From positions 744,001 through 808,000 of the forward strand of contig NZ_JACDXU010000001.1 of assembly GCF_020539485.1 (NCBI RefSeq): DNA of 64,000 nt. Reading direction: 5' to 3'. How positions within the stretch are numbered: position 1 is the first letter of the stretch; each line of letters opens with the position of its first letter. This stretch comes from Fulverythrobacter ferritrahens (GTDB lineage Bacteria > Pseudomonadota > Alphaproteobacteria > Sphingomonadales > Sphingomonadaceae). The notes under the pieces were generated by a model. The model saw nothing but the letters and a program-made list of their open reading frames with translations, had not been told where the DNA came from and made no database searches. Below are positions 1 to 9,308 of this stretch, in pieces. The position numbers were made by a program, and so were the translations under genes.

Positions 1-2
1 TA

Positions 3-1322
3 CTTATCGGCGGCATGGCCACGACTATCGGCACCTCCACCAATCTGCTGGTGGTCTCCATCGCCCGGGATCTGGGCATGCCGCAGATGAATGTGTTCCA
101 CTTTACCCCCATCGTGCTGATGGCGGCCATGGTGGCGCTGCCCTATCTGTGGCTGGTGATGCCGCGTCTGCTGCCCGATCACAGCAGGGAGCCAAGCTTC
201 GAACCGCGCCGCTTTTCCGCGCTGCTGCGGGTGCCTGCAGGCAGCGAATTGCATGGCAAGACAGTGGAACAGGTCAGTTCCCGACTGCCGGCCGGCTTCC
301 TGTTCGATGGCGGATTCACCGGGCCGATAGAGGCCGGGCAGCGGCTCGGCGTGTCAGGCACGCATGAGGCGCTGGAAGAGGCTGTGCGCCTGCTGAAAGG
401 GCAGGCTGCACCGGGCTGGGTGGTCGACCGTATCGAACGCAAGGCCAAGGCCGAGGGCGAAGATATCGTGGTAATGGAAATGGCAGTGACCGCCGATTCC
501 CGCCTGATCGGTCGCACGCTCGCTACTTCCGGCATCGCCGATCTCTACAGCACCGCCGTCCTGGGCGTTCACAAGCCGCGCCGGGCATTGGGCACTCTGC
601 CCGTGAGGGGCGGAGAAGCGGTGATCGGGGAAGGCGATGTGCTGCTGGCCATGGGGCTTGCCGGCGATCTTCAGGACTTCGCCCGGAACGACGCTTTGCT
701 GATTCTCGATGGCGCGCGCGAAGTCCCCCGGCGGTCCAAGGCGCTGATCGCGCTGGCGATCATGCTGGGGGCGGTCGGCTGCGCTTCCATCGGCCTGTTG
801 CCGATCGCCATCTCGGCGCTGGCCGGGGCGATCCTGATGTTCATCACTGGCTGCGTGAAGTTTGACCGGGTGGGAAGGGCCTTGTCGGCCAAGGTCATCG
901 TGCTGGTCGCGGCCAGTATCGCGGTGGGCCAGCTGGTGCTGGAAAGCGGTGCGGCGGGATGGCTGGGCCAGACGATGGCGCTCGGCCTACAGCATCTGCC
1001 CGCCGCTGCGGTACTGGCAGCCGTCATGCTGTTCGTCACCGTGCTTACAAATTTCGCTTCAAACGCCACGGCCGCAACCATCGGTACGCCGATTGCCTTC
1101 AGCGTCGGCAGCGAGCTGGGATTGCCGCAAGAGCCCCTGATCCTGGCGGTGCTGTTCGGCTGTAATCTCTGTTACGCCACGCCGATTGCCTATCAGACCA
1201 ATCTGCTGATCATGGGCGAGGGGAACTATACGTTCGGCGATTATATCCGCACCGGGGTTCCGCTGGTGCTGCTGATGGTGTGTACTCTCTCCGTCCTGCT
1301 CGTCTTCAGTTACGGAATGTGA
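3..1322 (+). CDS. DASS/SLC13-family transporter with RCK_C domains (5' end cut by window)
   Basis: This is the C-terminal part of an inner-membrane sodium-coupled anion or sulfate permease of the DASS (SLC13) family. The reading frame is open to the window edge, and the first residues (LIGGMATTIGTSTNLLV) are the conserved hairpin motif that lies inside this family, so the Met at 15 is internal and the true start lies outside the window. Two soluble TrkA-C (RCK_C) domains follow, at about residues 70-140 and 150-235. Hydrophobic helices then carry the second conserved motif (TNFASNATAATIGTPIAFS) and QTNLLIMGEGNYTFGDY. Fusions of this kind are common in proteobacteria. The substrate cannot be told from sequence. 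Confidence 0.85.
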   Translation, partial: LIGGMATTIGTSTNLLVVSIARDLGMPQMNVFHFTPIVLMAAMVALPYLWLVMPRLLPDHSREPSFEPRRFSALLRVPAGSELHGKTVEQVSSRLPAGFLFDGGFTGPIEAGQRLGVSGTHEALEEAVRLLKGQAAPGWVVDRIERKAKAEGEDIVVMEMAVTADSRLIGRTLATSGIADLYSTAVLGVHKPRRALGTLPVRGGEAVIGEGDVLLAMGLAGDLQDFARNDALLILDGAREVPRRSKALIALAIMLGAVGCASIGLLPIAISALAGAILMFITGCVKFDRVGRALSAKVIVLVAASIAVGQLVLESGAAGWLGQTMALGLQHLPAAAVLAAVMLFVTVLTNFASNATAATIGTPIAFSVGSELGLPQEPLILAVLFGCNLCYATPIAYQTNLLIMGEGNYTFGDYIRTGVPLVLLMVCTLSVLLVFSYGM

Positions 1323-1431
1323 CCTGAAACGGACTTTTTTGAGCGCTTGCCGCATCGCGGCGGCATGATAGGCTCCCCCCATCGCGACTCCTGCCCGGTA
1401 GAGGCAGGGGCGCTGGGATTGAGGGGGACAT

Positions 1432-3213
1432 ATGCCGGGAAAAGCCTATCCCGACGTGCAGCTCTATCGTTATGATTGGGGCAGGCTGAACGAAGCCGCC
1501 ATCGGATCTGCCATCGATAATGTGGCGATGAAGGGCCCGCAATGCGCCTCGCCGATCGATCTCTCACTGGCCGGAAGGACGATGCAGATCGTCACCGATG
1601 CGGATGGGCCCAATGCCGGGCCGACATTGTCGTACCGCTTCCTTACCGGCACTCGCCTGATCCTGTCGGAGAATGGCGGGGATGGCATGAATGCCGGTTA
1701 TGCCGCGCTTTCGCTGGAGCATTTCACGTTCTTCGCCCATCTCATCCCCGGCACTTTGCGGGGTTATGCGGTCGTGGTGGACAATCGGACCGGCCTCGTC
1801 ACCGCCTTCGAATTGTGGTTCGCCGGGCAGGAGGCCAAGCGCGAGGTGAGCCGCGCGGTGTGGCAGGGCTATCTGTTCGATAAGGGCAGGGATGCGCCGT
1901 CCCACCGTCATCGCTCGACCAACCGGATGGAAGGCAAGGGGCTCTACTGGAAAAGTGATACGGGCGAGGAAACGCTCGAATTCTATCCTTCCATTTCCTA
2001 TTCGCACTGGGTCGAACTGACCCGGCTGGATGGCAGGCAGGGCTATTGCGCGCCTTCGGACTATATCCAGATCGATGACCGATTTTATCTCCATACCCGC
2101 ACCGAGGCGGAGTTTTCGGGTATATTCTCCGCCACTCTGATCGATCTTGACCGCCTGCGTCAGGTGGGCCTGCGGCTGGGTTTCAACGCGGCGGATGAGC
2201 TGGAATATCGCCTGTTCACCGGCATGGGAGAATGGCTGGGCCAGATCGCCCAGTTCGAGAAATTCGGCGACGTCAGTGGCGGCCCCGCCAAGCCGCGCCC
2301 CGGGCCGGGCCAGGTCGGGCAGCTCGATCCCGATGCCAAGGGCGCACGCGGCATTTACCGCCCGCTCGGCACCATGCCCAAGATGACCAGGGCACAGGTC
2401 GATGCGGCGGTGAAGCGGAATACCCGCGTTTTCGCGCCTCGCACGGGAGAGGGGAGCGGGGCTGCCGGGATGGCGACCAACGGGTTGCCAGCAGTAGACT
2501 GGCTGGCGGGCAAGAGCTTCGCCCTGCGCTACGATGGCGGCCCGGTGATGGATTACAGGGTCCGCAGCGCGGATGAACTCCAGTGGCGCAAGGACGGCGG
2601 GGCGTGGGTGACGGCGCGCTATCAGGCCTATGAGCCTTCTGCGGGAGTGATCCTGTTCGGTCATGTTCTGGAAGGCGAACCCAACCATGATGGCCATTCG
2701 ATCTGCGCCGATTTCGAGAACGGGCTGGTCACTACTTTCAACGGTTTCCTCAACACGCCCTATTTCGCCAATGAAGCGGGCGCGCGGACCCTGTTCGGCA
2801 CCATCGGGATGGAGGGGCTCGCTTCGCCCGGCAAACGGCGCCATGAGCGGACCAACGAACTGCTGGGGCGGGCGCTTACCTGGAATTACGCACCGGGGCT
2901 CACCTCGATGCATCTCTATTCCACCCCGCATACCGTATCCTGGATCATCTTCACCGATAGCGGTGCGGGCGGGCTGGAATGGAGCGGGCCGGGCGATTTC
3001 GTGAAGATCAGGGACGATCTCTATTTCGCCTATTGGCTGGAAGATGCCTGCAACGGCACGCTGGGCACCATCGTGATCAACATGCGGACCATGCATGATT
3101 CCGGGATCGGCTATCACTGCGGAGAGGAAGGGCTCAGCATGAGCCAGATCGGTGCCCATTCGCGCCACGCGGGCAAGTTCGATATCGACCGCTTTTTCAA
3201 GAACAGGGCCTGA
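1432..3213 (+). CDS. Tandem MoaF-domain protein (593 aa)
   Basis: This cytoplasmic-looking protein has no signal peptide and is built from repeated MoaF-like modules. Residues about 40-250 and about 345-590 each look like an N-terminal plus C-terminal MoaF pair. The second half shows the family signature clearly (ELLGRALTWNY, HLYSTPHTVSW, then WSGPGDFVKIRDDLYFAYW). Named MoaF proteins are about half this length, so this looks like an internal duplication. MoaF was named for molybdenum-cofactor operons but has no proven biochemical role; the fold is lipocalin-like, which suggests ligand binding. No molybdenum-cofactor gene lies nearby. The start follows an AGGGGGACAT stretch, and the next gene begins 15 bp after its stop, so the two are probably co-transcribed. 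Confidence 0.7.
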   Translation: MPGKAYPDVQLYRYDWGRLNEAAIGSAIDNVAMKGPQCASPIDLSLAGRTMQIVTDADGPNAGPTLSYRFLTGTRLILSENGGDGMNAGYAALSLEHFTFFAHLIPGTLRGYAVVVDNRTGLVTAFELWFAGQEAKREVSRAVWQGYLFDKGRDAPSHRHRSTNRMEGKGLYWKSDTGEETLEFYPSISYSHWVELTRLDGRQGYCAPSDYIQIDDRFYLHTRTEAEFSGIFSATLIDLDRLRQVGLRLGFNAADELEYRLFTGMGEWLGQIAQFEKFGDVSGGPAKPRPGPGQVGQLDPDAKGARGIYRPLGTMPKMTRAQVDAAVKRNTRVFAPRTGEGSGAAGMATNGLPAVDWLAGKSFALRYDGGPVMDYRVRSADELQWRKDGGAWVTARYQAYEPSAGVILFGHVLEGEPNHDGHSICADFENGLVTTFNGFLNTPYFANEAGARTLFGTIGMEGLASPGKRRHERTNELLGRALTWNYAPGLTSMHLYSTPHTVSWIIFTDSGAGGLEWSGPGDFVKIRDDLYFAYWLEDACNGTLGTIVINMRTMHDSGIGYHCGEEGLSMSQIGAHSRHAGKFDIDRFFKNRA

Positions 3214-3228
3214 GAAGGAGTTATAGGA

Positions 3229-3741
3229 ATGACTGGTAAATCCATGACTTCACGGCGCTCTTTCCTGAAATCAGGTGCGGTGGTGGCCGCGCCCGTCGCC
3301 ATTATCGCCACCCCTGCACTGGCGGCAGGGATGGAGGAGGATGCGCTGCGCTCGCGGCTTGCCCGAATGGAGGACAGCCGGGCGATCGAGACGCTGAATC
3401 GCAGATTTGTTCATCATTTCAACGTCGCGGACAGGCGCGGGCTTGCCGGGCTTTTCGCCGATGGCAGGGCACCCGAACTGGGGCAGGGCATCGCGGGGCT
3501 GGTGGTGGAAGAAGGTGCACAAGCGCCGGAGATCCTCCTGACCGCCGATGGCAACCGGGCCAGCGCCACCTATGCCTGCCGCGCCGAAGTGGAACAGGTG
3601 CTGGAAGGCAGCGATACGCTGATGCAGATGGCGCGGTTACAGGGCAATTCCGCCCATCGCATGCACCAGCCGGGCCAGTTGAAGGCCGATTACGTTCGCC
3701 GCCCCGAAGGCTGGGTCATCGAACGCATCCAGCTGGGATAG
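3229..3741 (+). CDS. Tat-exported NTF2/SnoaL-like protein
   Basis: A 170-aa protein with a twin-arginine signal (SRRSFLKSGAVVAAP) ending near ALAAG, so it is probably exported folded. The rest (EDSRAIETLNRRFVHHFNVADRRGLAGLFA) matches the start of NTF2-like SnoaL/DUF4440 cone folds, which act as small-molecule isomerases, dehydratases or binding proteins. An AAGGAG ribosome site stands 10 bp before the ATG at 3229. Met at 3244 would also keep the Tat motif. It sits between the tandem MoaF gene and a lipoprotein gene, which suggests a shared small-molecule pathway. The function is unknown. Confidence 0.65.
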   Translation: MTGKSMTSRRSFLKSGAVVAAPVAIIATPALAAGMEEDALRSRLARMEDSRAIETLNRRFVHHFNVADRRGLAGLFADGRAPELGQGIAGLVVEEGAQAPEILLTADGNRASATYACRAEVEQVLEGSDTLMQMARLQGNSAHRMHQPGQLKADYVRRPEGWVIERIQLG

Positions 3742-3745
3742 GGCC

Positions 3746-4297
3746 GTGGGTGCGAGGGTGATCAGGGGAGGTATGGCAGGCTTGCTGCTATGCCTGCTTT
3801 CGGCCTGCTGGCTCTCGGAAGAGCCGCTCCTCACGGCAAAAAATGCCTCGGAAGTCGATTTTGCCGGCACCTATCGCAGCGTGGACGACGAGGGCAGTAG
3901 CGACGAACTTGTGATCGCCCAGGCCCCGGATCGCGCCTATCGGGTGGGAGATGGGGAGGAACAGCTTACGGCCCATTATCTGCGGCTGGGCAAGGAATGG
4001 TATCTCGCCCAATATGAGGGGAAGGACGAGCCGGCGGACATAGAGGAAAGGCGCGCGCAGGAAGCCGTCTATCTCTTTCAGGCCGTGCGGGAGGCTGGCG
4101 GACGCCTCTATTTCTATTCGCCCGATTGCGACCGGACGGACGGCGATTATCCGGGGATGGAACGCTCCTCGGGCGTTTGCACCTTCCGGAATCTCGAGGG
4201 AATCCGCGCTGCTGTGCTTGCCTATATCGAGCGTATCGAGACAGGCGAGATTGCCGAGGAACCGGCAATATGGGCGAGAATTTCCGTTTCCCGCTGA
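3746..4297 (+). CDS. Putative lipoprotein, unknown function
   Basis: A 183-aa protein with a short lipoprotein signal. The n-region has two Arg, followed by a hydrophobic stretch and a lipobox LSAC with Cys21. The remainder is acidic and beta-like, with no family that I recognise. The start is uncertain: GTG at 3746 supplies the basic n-region, while ATG at 3773 would give a very short signal and has AGGGGAGG only 2 bp upstream. It begins 4 bp after the NTF2-like gene and is probably the last gene of that operon. Confidence 0.55.
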   Translation: MGARVIRGGMAGLLLCLLSACWLSEEPLLTAKNASEVDFAGTYRSVDDEGSSDELVIAQAPDRAYRVGDGEEQLTAHYLRLGKEWYLAQYEGKDEPADIEERRAQEAVYLFQAVREAGGRLYFYSPDCDRTDGDYPGMERSSGVCTFRNLEGIRAAVLAYIERIETGEIAEEPAIWARISVSR

Positions 4298-4426
4298 CGG
4301 ATGTTGCTCCGGGATACGGCGCTTGCACGATATAACTTGTGTTCTGTAAAATTTACCGACAGTTCATTTCTCCCTGTTAACCCTGCCGGCGCTCGCGAGG
4401 TGCGGGCGCTTGCAGAACTGGGAGCG

Positions 4427-5812
4427 ATGATCCGCCTCTTCAAACATTACATCCCGCATGCCGTGCTGCTGCTGGGTCTGTTCGATTTCGGACTGTTGAT
4501 CGCCGCTGGCGAGCTGGCGTGGAAGCTGCGCGCGGGACAGATCGGTATGGAGATGGGCCTGTTCGCCGATCGCCTGCCCTGGCTTGCAGGTGCGGCGGCA
4601 GTGGTGCTGACGGCGATGATCGCGGTGGGCGTCTATGGCGCGGATGCGCTGCGTTCCATGCGCTATGCCGGGGCGCGGCTGCTGGTGGCGGTAAGCCTGG
4701 GCGTGTTGGCGCTGATCTTCATCGATTTCCTCATTCCCGGGCAGACTTTCTGGCGCTCCACCCTGGCCTATGCGATGGGGCTGGCGATCATCTTCCTGAT
4801 GCTCAACCGACTGATCGTGGGCGGTATTTTGGGTGCGCAGGCATTTCGCCGCCGGGTTCTGGTGCTGGGTGCGGGGCTGCGGGCGCAGCGCCTGCGTGAA
4901 CTGGGCACGCGGCCGGAAAGCGGCTTTTCCATCGTAGGCTACATCGCGATGAACGATACGGGCAAGGTGGTGGAAGAGGCGATTTCGCGTTCCGCCATTC
5001 ACGATCTCAATCGCTTCGTGGAAAATCTCGGCGCGTCGGAAGTGGTGCTGGCGTTGGAAGAACGGCGCAATGCCATTCCGATGAAGGATCTGCTGCGGAT
5101 CAAGACCGCCGGCGTCCATGTGAATGATTTTTCCAGCTTCATGGAACGCGAAACCGGTCGGGTGGACCTCGACACGGTGAACCCTTCCTGGCTGATCTTT
5201 TCCGACGGTTTCAGTTCCGGCCGGTTCGTGTCCAGCGCGGTGAAGCGCCTGTTCGACATTACTGTCAGTTCCATTCTGCTGCTGCTGACCTTCCCGCTGA
5301 TCCTGTTTTTCGCACTGCTGGTGAAGATCGACAGCCGGGGCCCTGCCTTCTTCCGCCAGACGCGGGTGGGGCTCTATGGCCAGCCATTCGAGCTGATCAA
5401 GCTGCGCTCCATGCGCATCGATGCGGAAAAGGACGGGGCGAAATGGGCGCAGACCAACGATCCGCGCGTCACCCGCATCGGCCGCTTCATCCGTAAGGTC
5501 CGGATTGACGAACTGCCCCAGACATGGAGCGTGCTGAAAGGCGAGATGAGCTTTGTTGGCCCGCGCCCCGAACGGCCGCAATTCGTGGAAGATCTGGAAG
5601 ACAAGCTGCCCTTCTATGCCGAACGGCACATGGTGAAGCCGGGCATCACGGGCTGGGCGCAGATAAACTTCCCCTATGGCGCCTCTATTGAGGATGCGCG
5701 CCAGAAGCTCGAATATGATCTCTATTATGCCAAGAACTACACGCCTTTCCTGGACCTGCTGATCCTGCTGCAGACCCTGCGCGTCGTGCTGTGGAGGGAA
5801 GGGGCACGATGA
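4427..5812 (+). CDS. PEP-CTERM-associated sugar transferase (polyprenyl glycosylphosphotransferase)
   Basis: A membrane enzyme that transfers a sugar-1-phosphate to undecaprenyl phosphate to begin exopolysaccharide repeat synthesis. Four or five N-terminal membrane helices (about residues 10-135) are followed by a CoA-binding/Rossmann-like segment (RRVLVLGAGLRAQRLRELG). The C-terminal bacterial sugar-transferase domain begins near KRLFDITVSS and carries FRQTRVG, KLRSM, RIDELPQ, GPRPERP and KPGITGWAQ. The size (461 aa) and context match the EpsB_2-type transferase found with XrtA/PEP-CTERM systems. I chose ATG 4427, which has GGGAG 5 bp upstream, over the upstream in-frame codon at 4301. Its stop overlaps the prsK start (ATGA). 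Confidence 0.9.
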   Translation: MIRLFKHYIPHAVLLLGLFDFGLLIAAGELAWKLRAGQIGMEMGLFADRLPWLAGAAAVVLTAMIAVGVYGADALRSMRYAGARLLVAVSLGVLALIFIDFLIPGQTFWRSTLAYAMGLAIIFLMLNRLIVGGILGAQAFRRRVLVLGAGLRAQRLRELGTRPESGFSIVGYIAMNDTGKVVEEAISRSAIHDLNRFVENLGASEVVLALEERRNAIPMKDLLRIKTAGVHVNDFSSFMERETGRVDLDTVNPSWLIFSDGFSSGRFVSSAVKRLFDITVSSILLLLTFPLILFFALLVKIDSRGPAFFRQTRVGLYGQPFELIKLRSMRIDAEKDGAKWAQTNDPRVTRIGRFIRKVRIDELPQTWSVLKGEMSFVGPRPERPQFVEDLEDKLPFYAERHMVKPGITGWAQINFPYGASIEDARQKLEYDLYYAKNYTPFLDLLILLQTLRVVLWREGAR

Positions 5813-7932
5813 TGGCCGGGGCATGGCAAATGCTGATGGTCGTTCTGCATGTGGCGGCAGCAACGCTGCTGTTCGGCTTTGCCGGCTGGTTCTATCCGCG
5901 CCGTGAAAAACTGGGGCAGGCGGGGGATTCTATCCTGTCCGGCCTCACCATTTCGGCGCTGTGGGCAGTGGCCGTGGCGGTGATGGGGCCTAATGCTACC
6001 GGCACCCGTATCTTCCTGTGCATGAGCTATTTCGCGTGGTTCTGGGCGCTTTACCGGCTGTTCGCGAATGATGGCCGGCATGAGAGTATGCGCCCGATCC
6101 GCCTGGTGGTTATGGCACTGGTGTTCGTGGAAATCCTCCAGCTCGCGCTGGTGCTGTTCGTCGACGTTCTCGGCATTTCGGCGGTGGTGTTCGAACTGTC
6201 AGCGGCCTTTCGCCTGCTCTGCACGATCGGGGCGCTGGTGCTGGTGCATAATCTCTATGTCGGCGCGTCGCCTGCCGGACGGCTGACCCTGCGTTGGCCC
6301 GCCGCCGCACTGGGCCTGATGTGGCTCTACGATCTTAATCTTTACACCATCGCCTATCTCACGGGCGCGCTTCCCCAGACATTGGGCGATCTGCGCGGTC
6401 TGATCATGATGGTCATGGTGGGGCTATTTGCGCTGGGCGCATCCAACGCAACGAACGACCTGCGCCTGCGGCCTTCGCGCTCGGTAGCGTTCCAGTCTTT
6501 CTCGTTGCTGGTGATCGGCGCCTATCTGGTGGCGATGGTGGCAGTGGCCCAGGCTCTGGCCTATGCAGGCAGCGAATTCGCCCGGATTGCCCAGCTGGCG
6601 TTTCTTGCCGCGGCCAGCGTGGCGGCAATGCTTATCCTGCCCTCCCGGCGGCTGCGCGGCTGGCTGCGCGTGATGCTGGCGAAGCATCTGTTCCAGCACC
6701 GCTATGATTATCGCGCCGAATGGCTGCGTTTTACCGAAACTATCGCGCGGGGCGGTGAACAGGTTACGCCGCTGCACGAGCGCGTGGTGCAGGCCGTGGC
6801 CGATATTACCGACAGCCCCGCCGGGCTGCTGCTCACGCCCGGCGAGGATGGCGATTTCCGGCTCGATTCCCGCTGGCAATGGCCGGAGATCGACGTACCC
6901 GCTCAGGCGCTGAGTGCAGAGGCAGCACGGTTTTTCGAGCAGCACAGCTTCGTTCTCGATCTCGACGATCTGCGGCAGGGCCGCCAGAGCCGGGGGGAGC
7001 GCCAGTTCGTGCCCGAGTGGCTGTTTGAAAGCCGCCGCGCCTGGGCCATGGTGCCGCTGATCCATTATCAGCGCATGATCGGCTTGGTGGTGCTGGCCCG
7101 CCCAGCAGTGGCGCGGCGCCTCGACTGGGAGGATTTCGATCTGCTGCGCGTGGTTGGGCAGCAGCTTGCCAGCTATCTTGCGGAACAGGCCGGGCAGGAA
7201 GCACTGGGCGAGGCGCATCGTTTCGACGAGTTCAACCGCCGGATCGCCTTTGTGATGCACGACATCAAGAATCTGGCGAGCCAGCTCTCGCTGCTGGCGC
7301 GCAATGCGGAAAAACATGCCGACAAGCCGGAATTCCGCGCGGATATGCTCGTCACCCTGCGCAACAGCACGGACAAGCTGAACGCCCTGCTGACCCGGCT
7401 TGGGCGCTATGGCGCGGCGGGCCATGAGCCGCTCGATCAGTTCGATGTCGTCACATGCCTCGAGCGGGTAGTGGCGCGCTATACCGAACAGCATCCGGTC
7501 TATCTGGTGGAACGGCAGAAATGCATCGTCCTTGCCAATGCCGAAGCGCTGGAACAGGCGCTGGTCCATCTGGTGCAGAACGCGATCGATGCCAGTCCGC
7601 CTGATGTGGCAGTGCTGCTCAGCGTGCTGGTGGATGGCCTCAATTGCCGGATCGAAGTGCTCGATTCCGGGGCCGGGATGAGCGCGGAGTTCATTCGTTC
7701 CCGCCTGTTCAAACCGTTCCATTCATCCAAGCCCGGCGGCTTCGGCATCGGCGCCTTCGAGGCGCGCGAGCTGATCCGCGGGATGAACGGGCGGCTGGAT
7801 GTCGAAAGCCGCGAAGGCATCGGCACCCGCTTCATCATCAGCCTGCCGCTGGCCACGCTGGCGGATGTCCCCGACGATACGATTGAATTCCGGGCCGCCA
7901 ATGGCCTGCCCGGCACTACCGAGGTTGCATAA
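5809..7932 (+). CDS. prsK: PEP-CTERM system sensor histidine kinase PrsK
   Basis: A 707-aa sensor kinase that phosphorylates PrsR to control exosortase, PEP-CTERM and exopolysaccharide genes. About eight hydrophobic helices fill the first 290 residues. A GAF-like domain (about 310-460) follows, then the His box FVMHDIKNLASQLSLLARN with its phospho-accepting His, and the ATPase motifs LVQNAIDAS (N box), DSGAGMSAEF (G1) and GGFGIGAFEARELI (G2). The HDIKN form of the H box is typical of PrsK and not of EnvZ-like kinases. ATG at 5809 overlaps the previous stop and has GGAGGGAAGGGG upstream. The gene overlaps prsR by one base at its 3' end. Confidence 0.92.
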   Translation: MMAGAWQMLMVVLHVAAATLLFGFAGWFYPRREKLGQAGDSILSGLTISALWAVAVAVMGPNATGTRIFLCMSYFAWFWALYRLFANDGRHESMRPIRLVVMALVFVEILQLALVLFVDVLGISAVVFELSAAFRLLCTIGALVLVHNLYVGASPAGRLTLRWPAAALGLMWLYDLNLYTIAYLTGALPQTLGDLRGLIMMVMVGLFALGASNATNDLRLRPSRSVAFQSFSLLVIGAYLVAMVAVAQALAYAGSEFARIAQLAFLAAASVAAMLILPSRRLRGWLRVMLAKHLFQHRYDYRAEWLRFTETIARGGEQVTPLHERVVQAVADITDSPAGLLLTPGEDGDFRLDSRWQWPEIDVPAQALSAEAARFFEQHSFVLDLDDLRQGRQSRGERQFVPEWLFESRRAWAMVPLIHYQRMIGLVVLARPAVARRLDWEDFDLLRVVGQQLASYLAEQAGQEALGEAHRFDEFNRRIAFVMHDIKNLASQLSLLARNAEKHADKPEFRADMLVTLRNSTDKLNALLTRLGRYGAAGHEPLDQFDVVTCLERVVARYTEQHPVYLVERQKCIVLANAEALEQALVHLVQNAIDASPPDVAVLLSVLVDGLNCRIEVLDSGAGMSAEFIRSRLFKPFHSSKPGGFGIGAFEARELIRGMNGRLDVESREGIGTRFIISLPLATLADVPDDTIEFRAANGLPGTTEVA

Positions 7933-9308
7933 TGTCCGAGAGCAAGTCCAAATCCCTGCCCAGGCTGCTGATCGTCGAAGACGATGCGGGCCTGCAGGCA
8001 CAGCTCAAATGGGCCTATGACGATTTCGATGTGACCATTGTGGGGGACCGGGCCTCTGCCATCGCGGCCCTGCGCGCGGAAGAGCCGCCGGTCGTCACGC
8101 TGGATCTCGGCCTGCCGCCGGATCCGGACGGGACGAGCGAAGGCTTTGCCGTGCTGGAAGAGATCATGGCGATCAAGCCCGACACCAAGGTGATCGTGGC
8201 CAGCGGCCATGGCGCGCGGGAAAGCGCGCTCAACGCTATCGAGCGTGGCGCCTATGATTTCTACCAGAAGCCGGTGGATATCGAGGAACTGGGCCTGATC
8301 GTCCGCCGGGCCCATAATCTCCACCGGATCGAGGCGGAAAATCGGGCGCTTCAGGCGCGCGCGGGCGATGGCAATACGGTGCTGGGCGGCCTCATCACCG
8401 CCGCGCCGGAAATGGTCCGCGTGGCGCGCACCATCGAACGGGTAGCCAACACCAATGTCTCGGTAATGCTGCTGGGGGCCAGCGGCACGGGCAAGGAATT
8501 GCTGGCGCGGGGCCTGCACGATGCGAGCGACCGCAAGGGCGGGGCCTTCGTCGCGATCAATTGCGCGGCGATCCCGGAAAACCTGCTGGAAAGCGAGTTG
8601 TTCGGCCATGAAAAGGGCGCCTTCACGGGGGCGGTGAAAACTACCGAAGGGAAGATCGAGCTGGCCAGCGGGGGCACATTGTTCCTCGACGAAGTGGGCG
8701 ATATTCCCCTGCCGCTGCAGGTTAAGCTGCTGCGCTTCCTGCAGGAACGCACGATTGAGCGTATCGGCGGGCGTAAATCCATTTCCGTCGATACGCGCAT
8801 TGTCTGTGCCACCCATCAGGATCTGGAAGCGATGATCGCCGATGGCCGCTTCCGGGAGGATCTGTTCTATCGTCTGGCCGAGATCGTGGTGAAAATCCCC
8901 TCGCTGGCGGAACGTCCTGGCGATGCGACCCTGCTGGCCAAGGCTTTCCTCAAGCGTTTCGCACGGGAAATGAACCCCGGGGTCAAGGGCTTCGCGGCCG
9001 ATGCGCTGGCCGCGATCGATGCGTGGAAATGGCCCGGCAATGTGCGCGAGCTGGAGAACCGGGTGAAGCGCGCGGTGATCATGGCGGATGGCAAGCTCGT
9101 CAATGCCGCCGATCTCGACCTTGAAGGCGCGGAGGATGACGATAGCCAGCCGCTGAACCTCAAGAGCGCGCGCGAACAGGCGGACAGACGGGTGATCCGC
9201 CATGCCCTGGCTCGCAGCGAAGGCAATATCTCCAATACTGCCAAGCTGCTCGGGATCAGTCGGCCCACGCTTTATGACCTTCTCAAGCAGTATGACCTTC
9301 ACGCCTGA
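7932..9308 (+). CDS. prsR: PEP-CTERM-box sigma54 response regulator PrsR
   Basis: A 458-aa NtrC-class activator. The receiver domain (residues 10-130) has acidic E16-D17-D18, phospho-acceptor D58 and the conserved YQKPV lysine. The AAA+ domain has the Walker A variant GASGTGKE, the sigma54-contact loop GAFTGA, Walker [11 protein letters not shown] and the FREDLFYRL segment. A Fis-type helix-turn-helix ([21 protein letters not shown]) ends the protein. In described systems PrsR acts with RpoN at PEP-CTERM boxes upstream of exported-protein genes. I saw no -24/-12 site in this window. Confidence 0.93.
   Translation: MSESKSKSLPRLLIVEDDAGLQAQLKWAYDDFDVTIVGDRASAIAALRAEEPPVVTLDLGLPPDPDGTSEGFAVLEEIMAIKPDTKVIVASGHGARESALNAIERGAYDFYQKPVDIEELGLIVRRAHNLHRIEAENRALQARAGDGNTVLGGLITAAPEMVRVARTIERVANTNVSVMLLGASGTGKELLARGLHDASDRKGGAFVAINCAAIPENLLESELFGHEKGAFTGAVKTTEGKIELASGGTLFLDEVGDIPLPLQVKLLRFLQERTIERIGGRKSISVDTRIVCATHQDLEAMIADGRFREDLFYRLAEIVVKIPSLAERPGDATLLAKAFLKRFAREMNPGVKGFAADALAAIDAWKWPGNVRELENRVKRAVIMADGKLVNAADLDLEGAEDDDSQPLNLKSAREQADRRVIRHALARSEGNISNTAKLLGISRPTLYDLLKQYDLHA

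Noticed and set aside
1564-3168. A 534-codon minus-strand frame opposite the tandem MoaF gene
   Set aside because: Long antisense frames are expected in high-GC DNA; the plus strand has family motifs, a ribosome site and operon spacing, and the antisense frame has none. The same applies to the long frames opposite the sugar transferase, prsR, leuA, purL and the GGDEF-EAL gene.
4301-4426. Upstream extension of the sugar transferase
   Set aside because: The 42 extra codons have no membrane or family character; ATG 4427 has GGGAG at a good distance and gives the usual N terminus before the first helix.
9202-9291. Upstream start for the TPR protein inside prsR
   Set aside because: It would add 30 residues before a clear Sec signal peptide and overlap prsR by over 100 bp.
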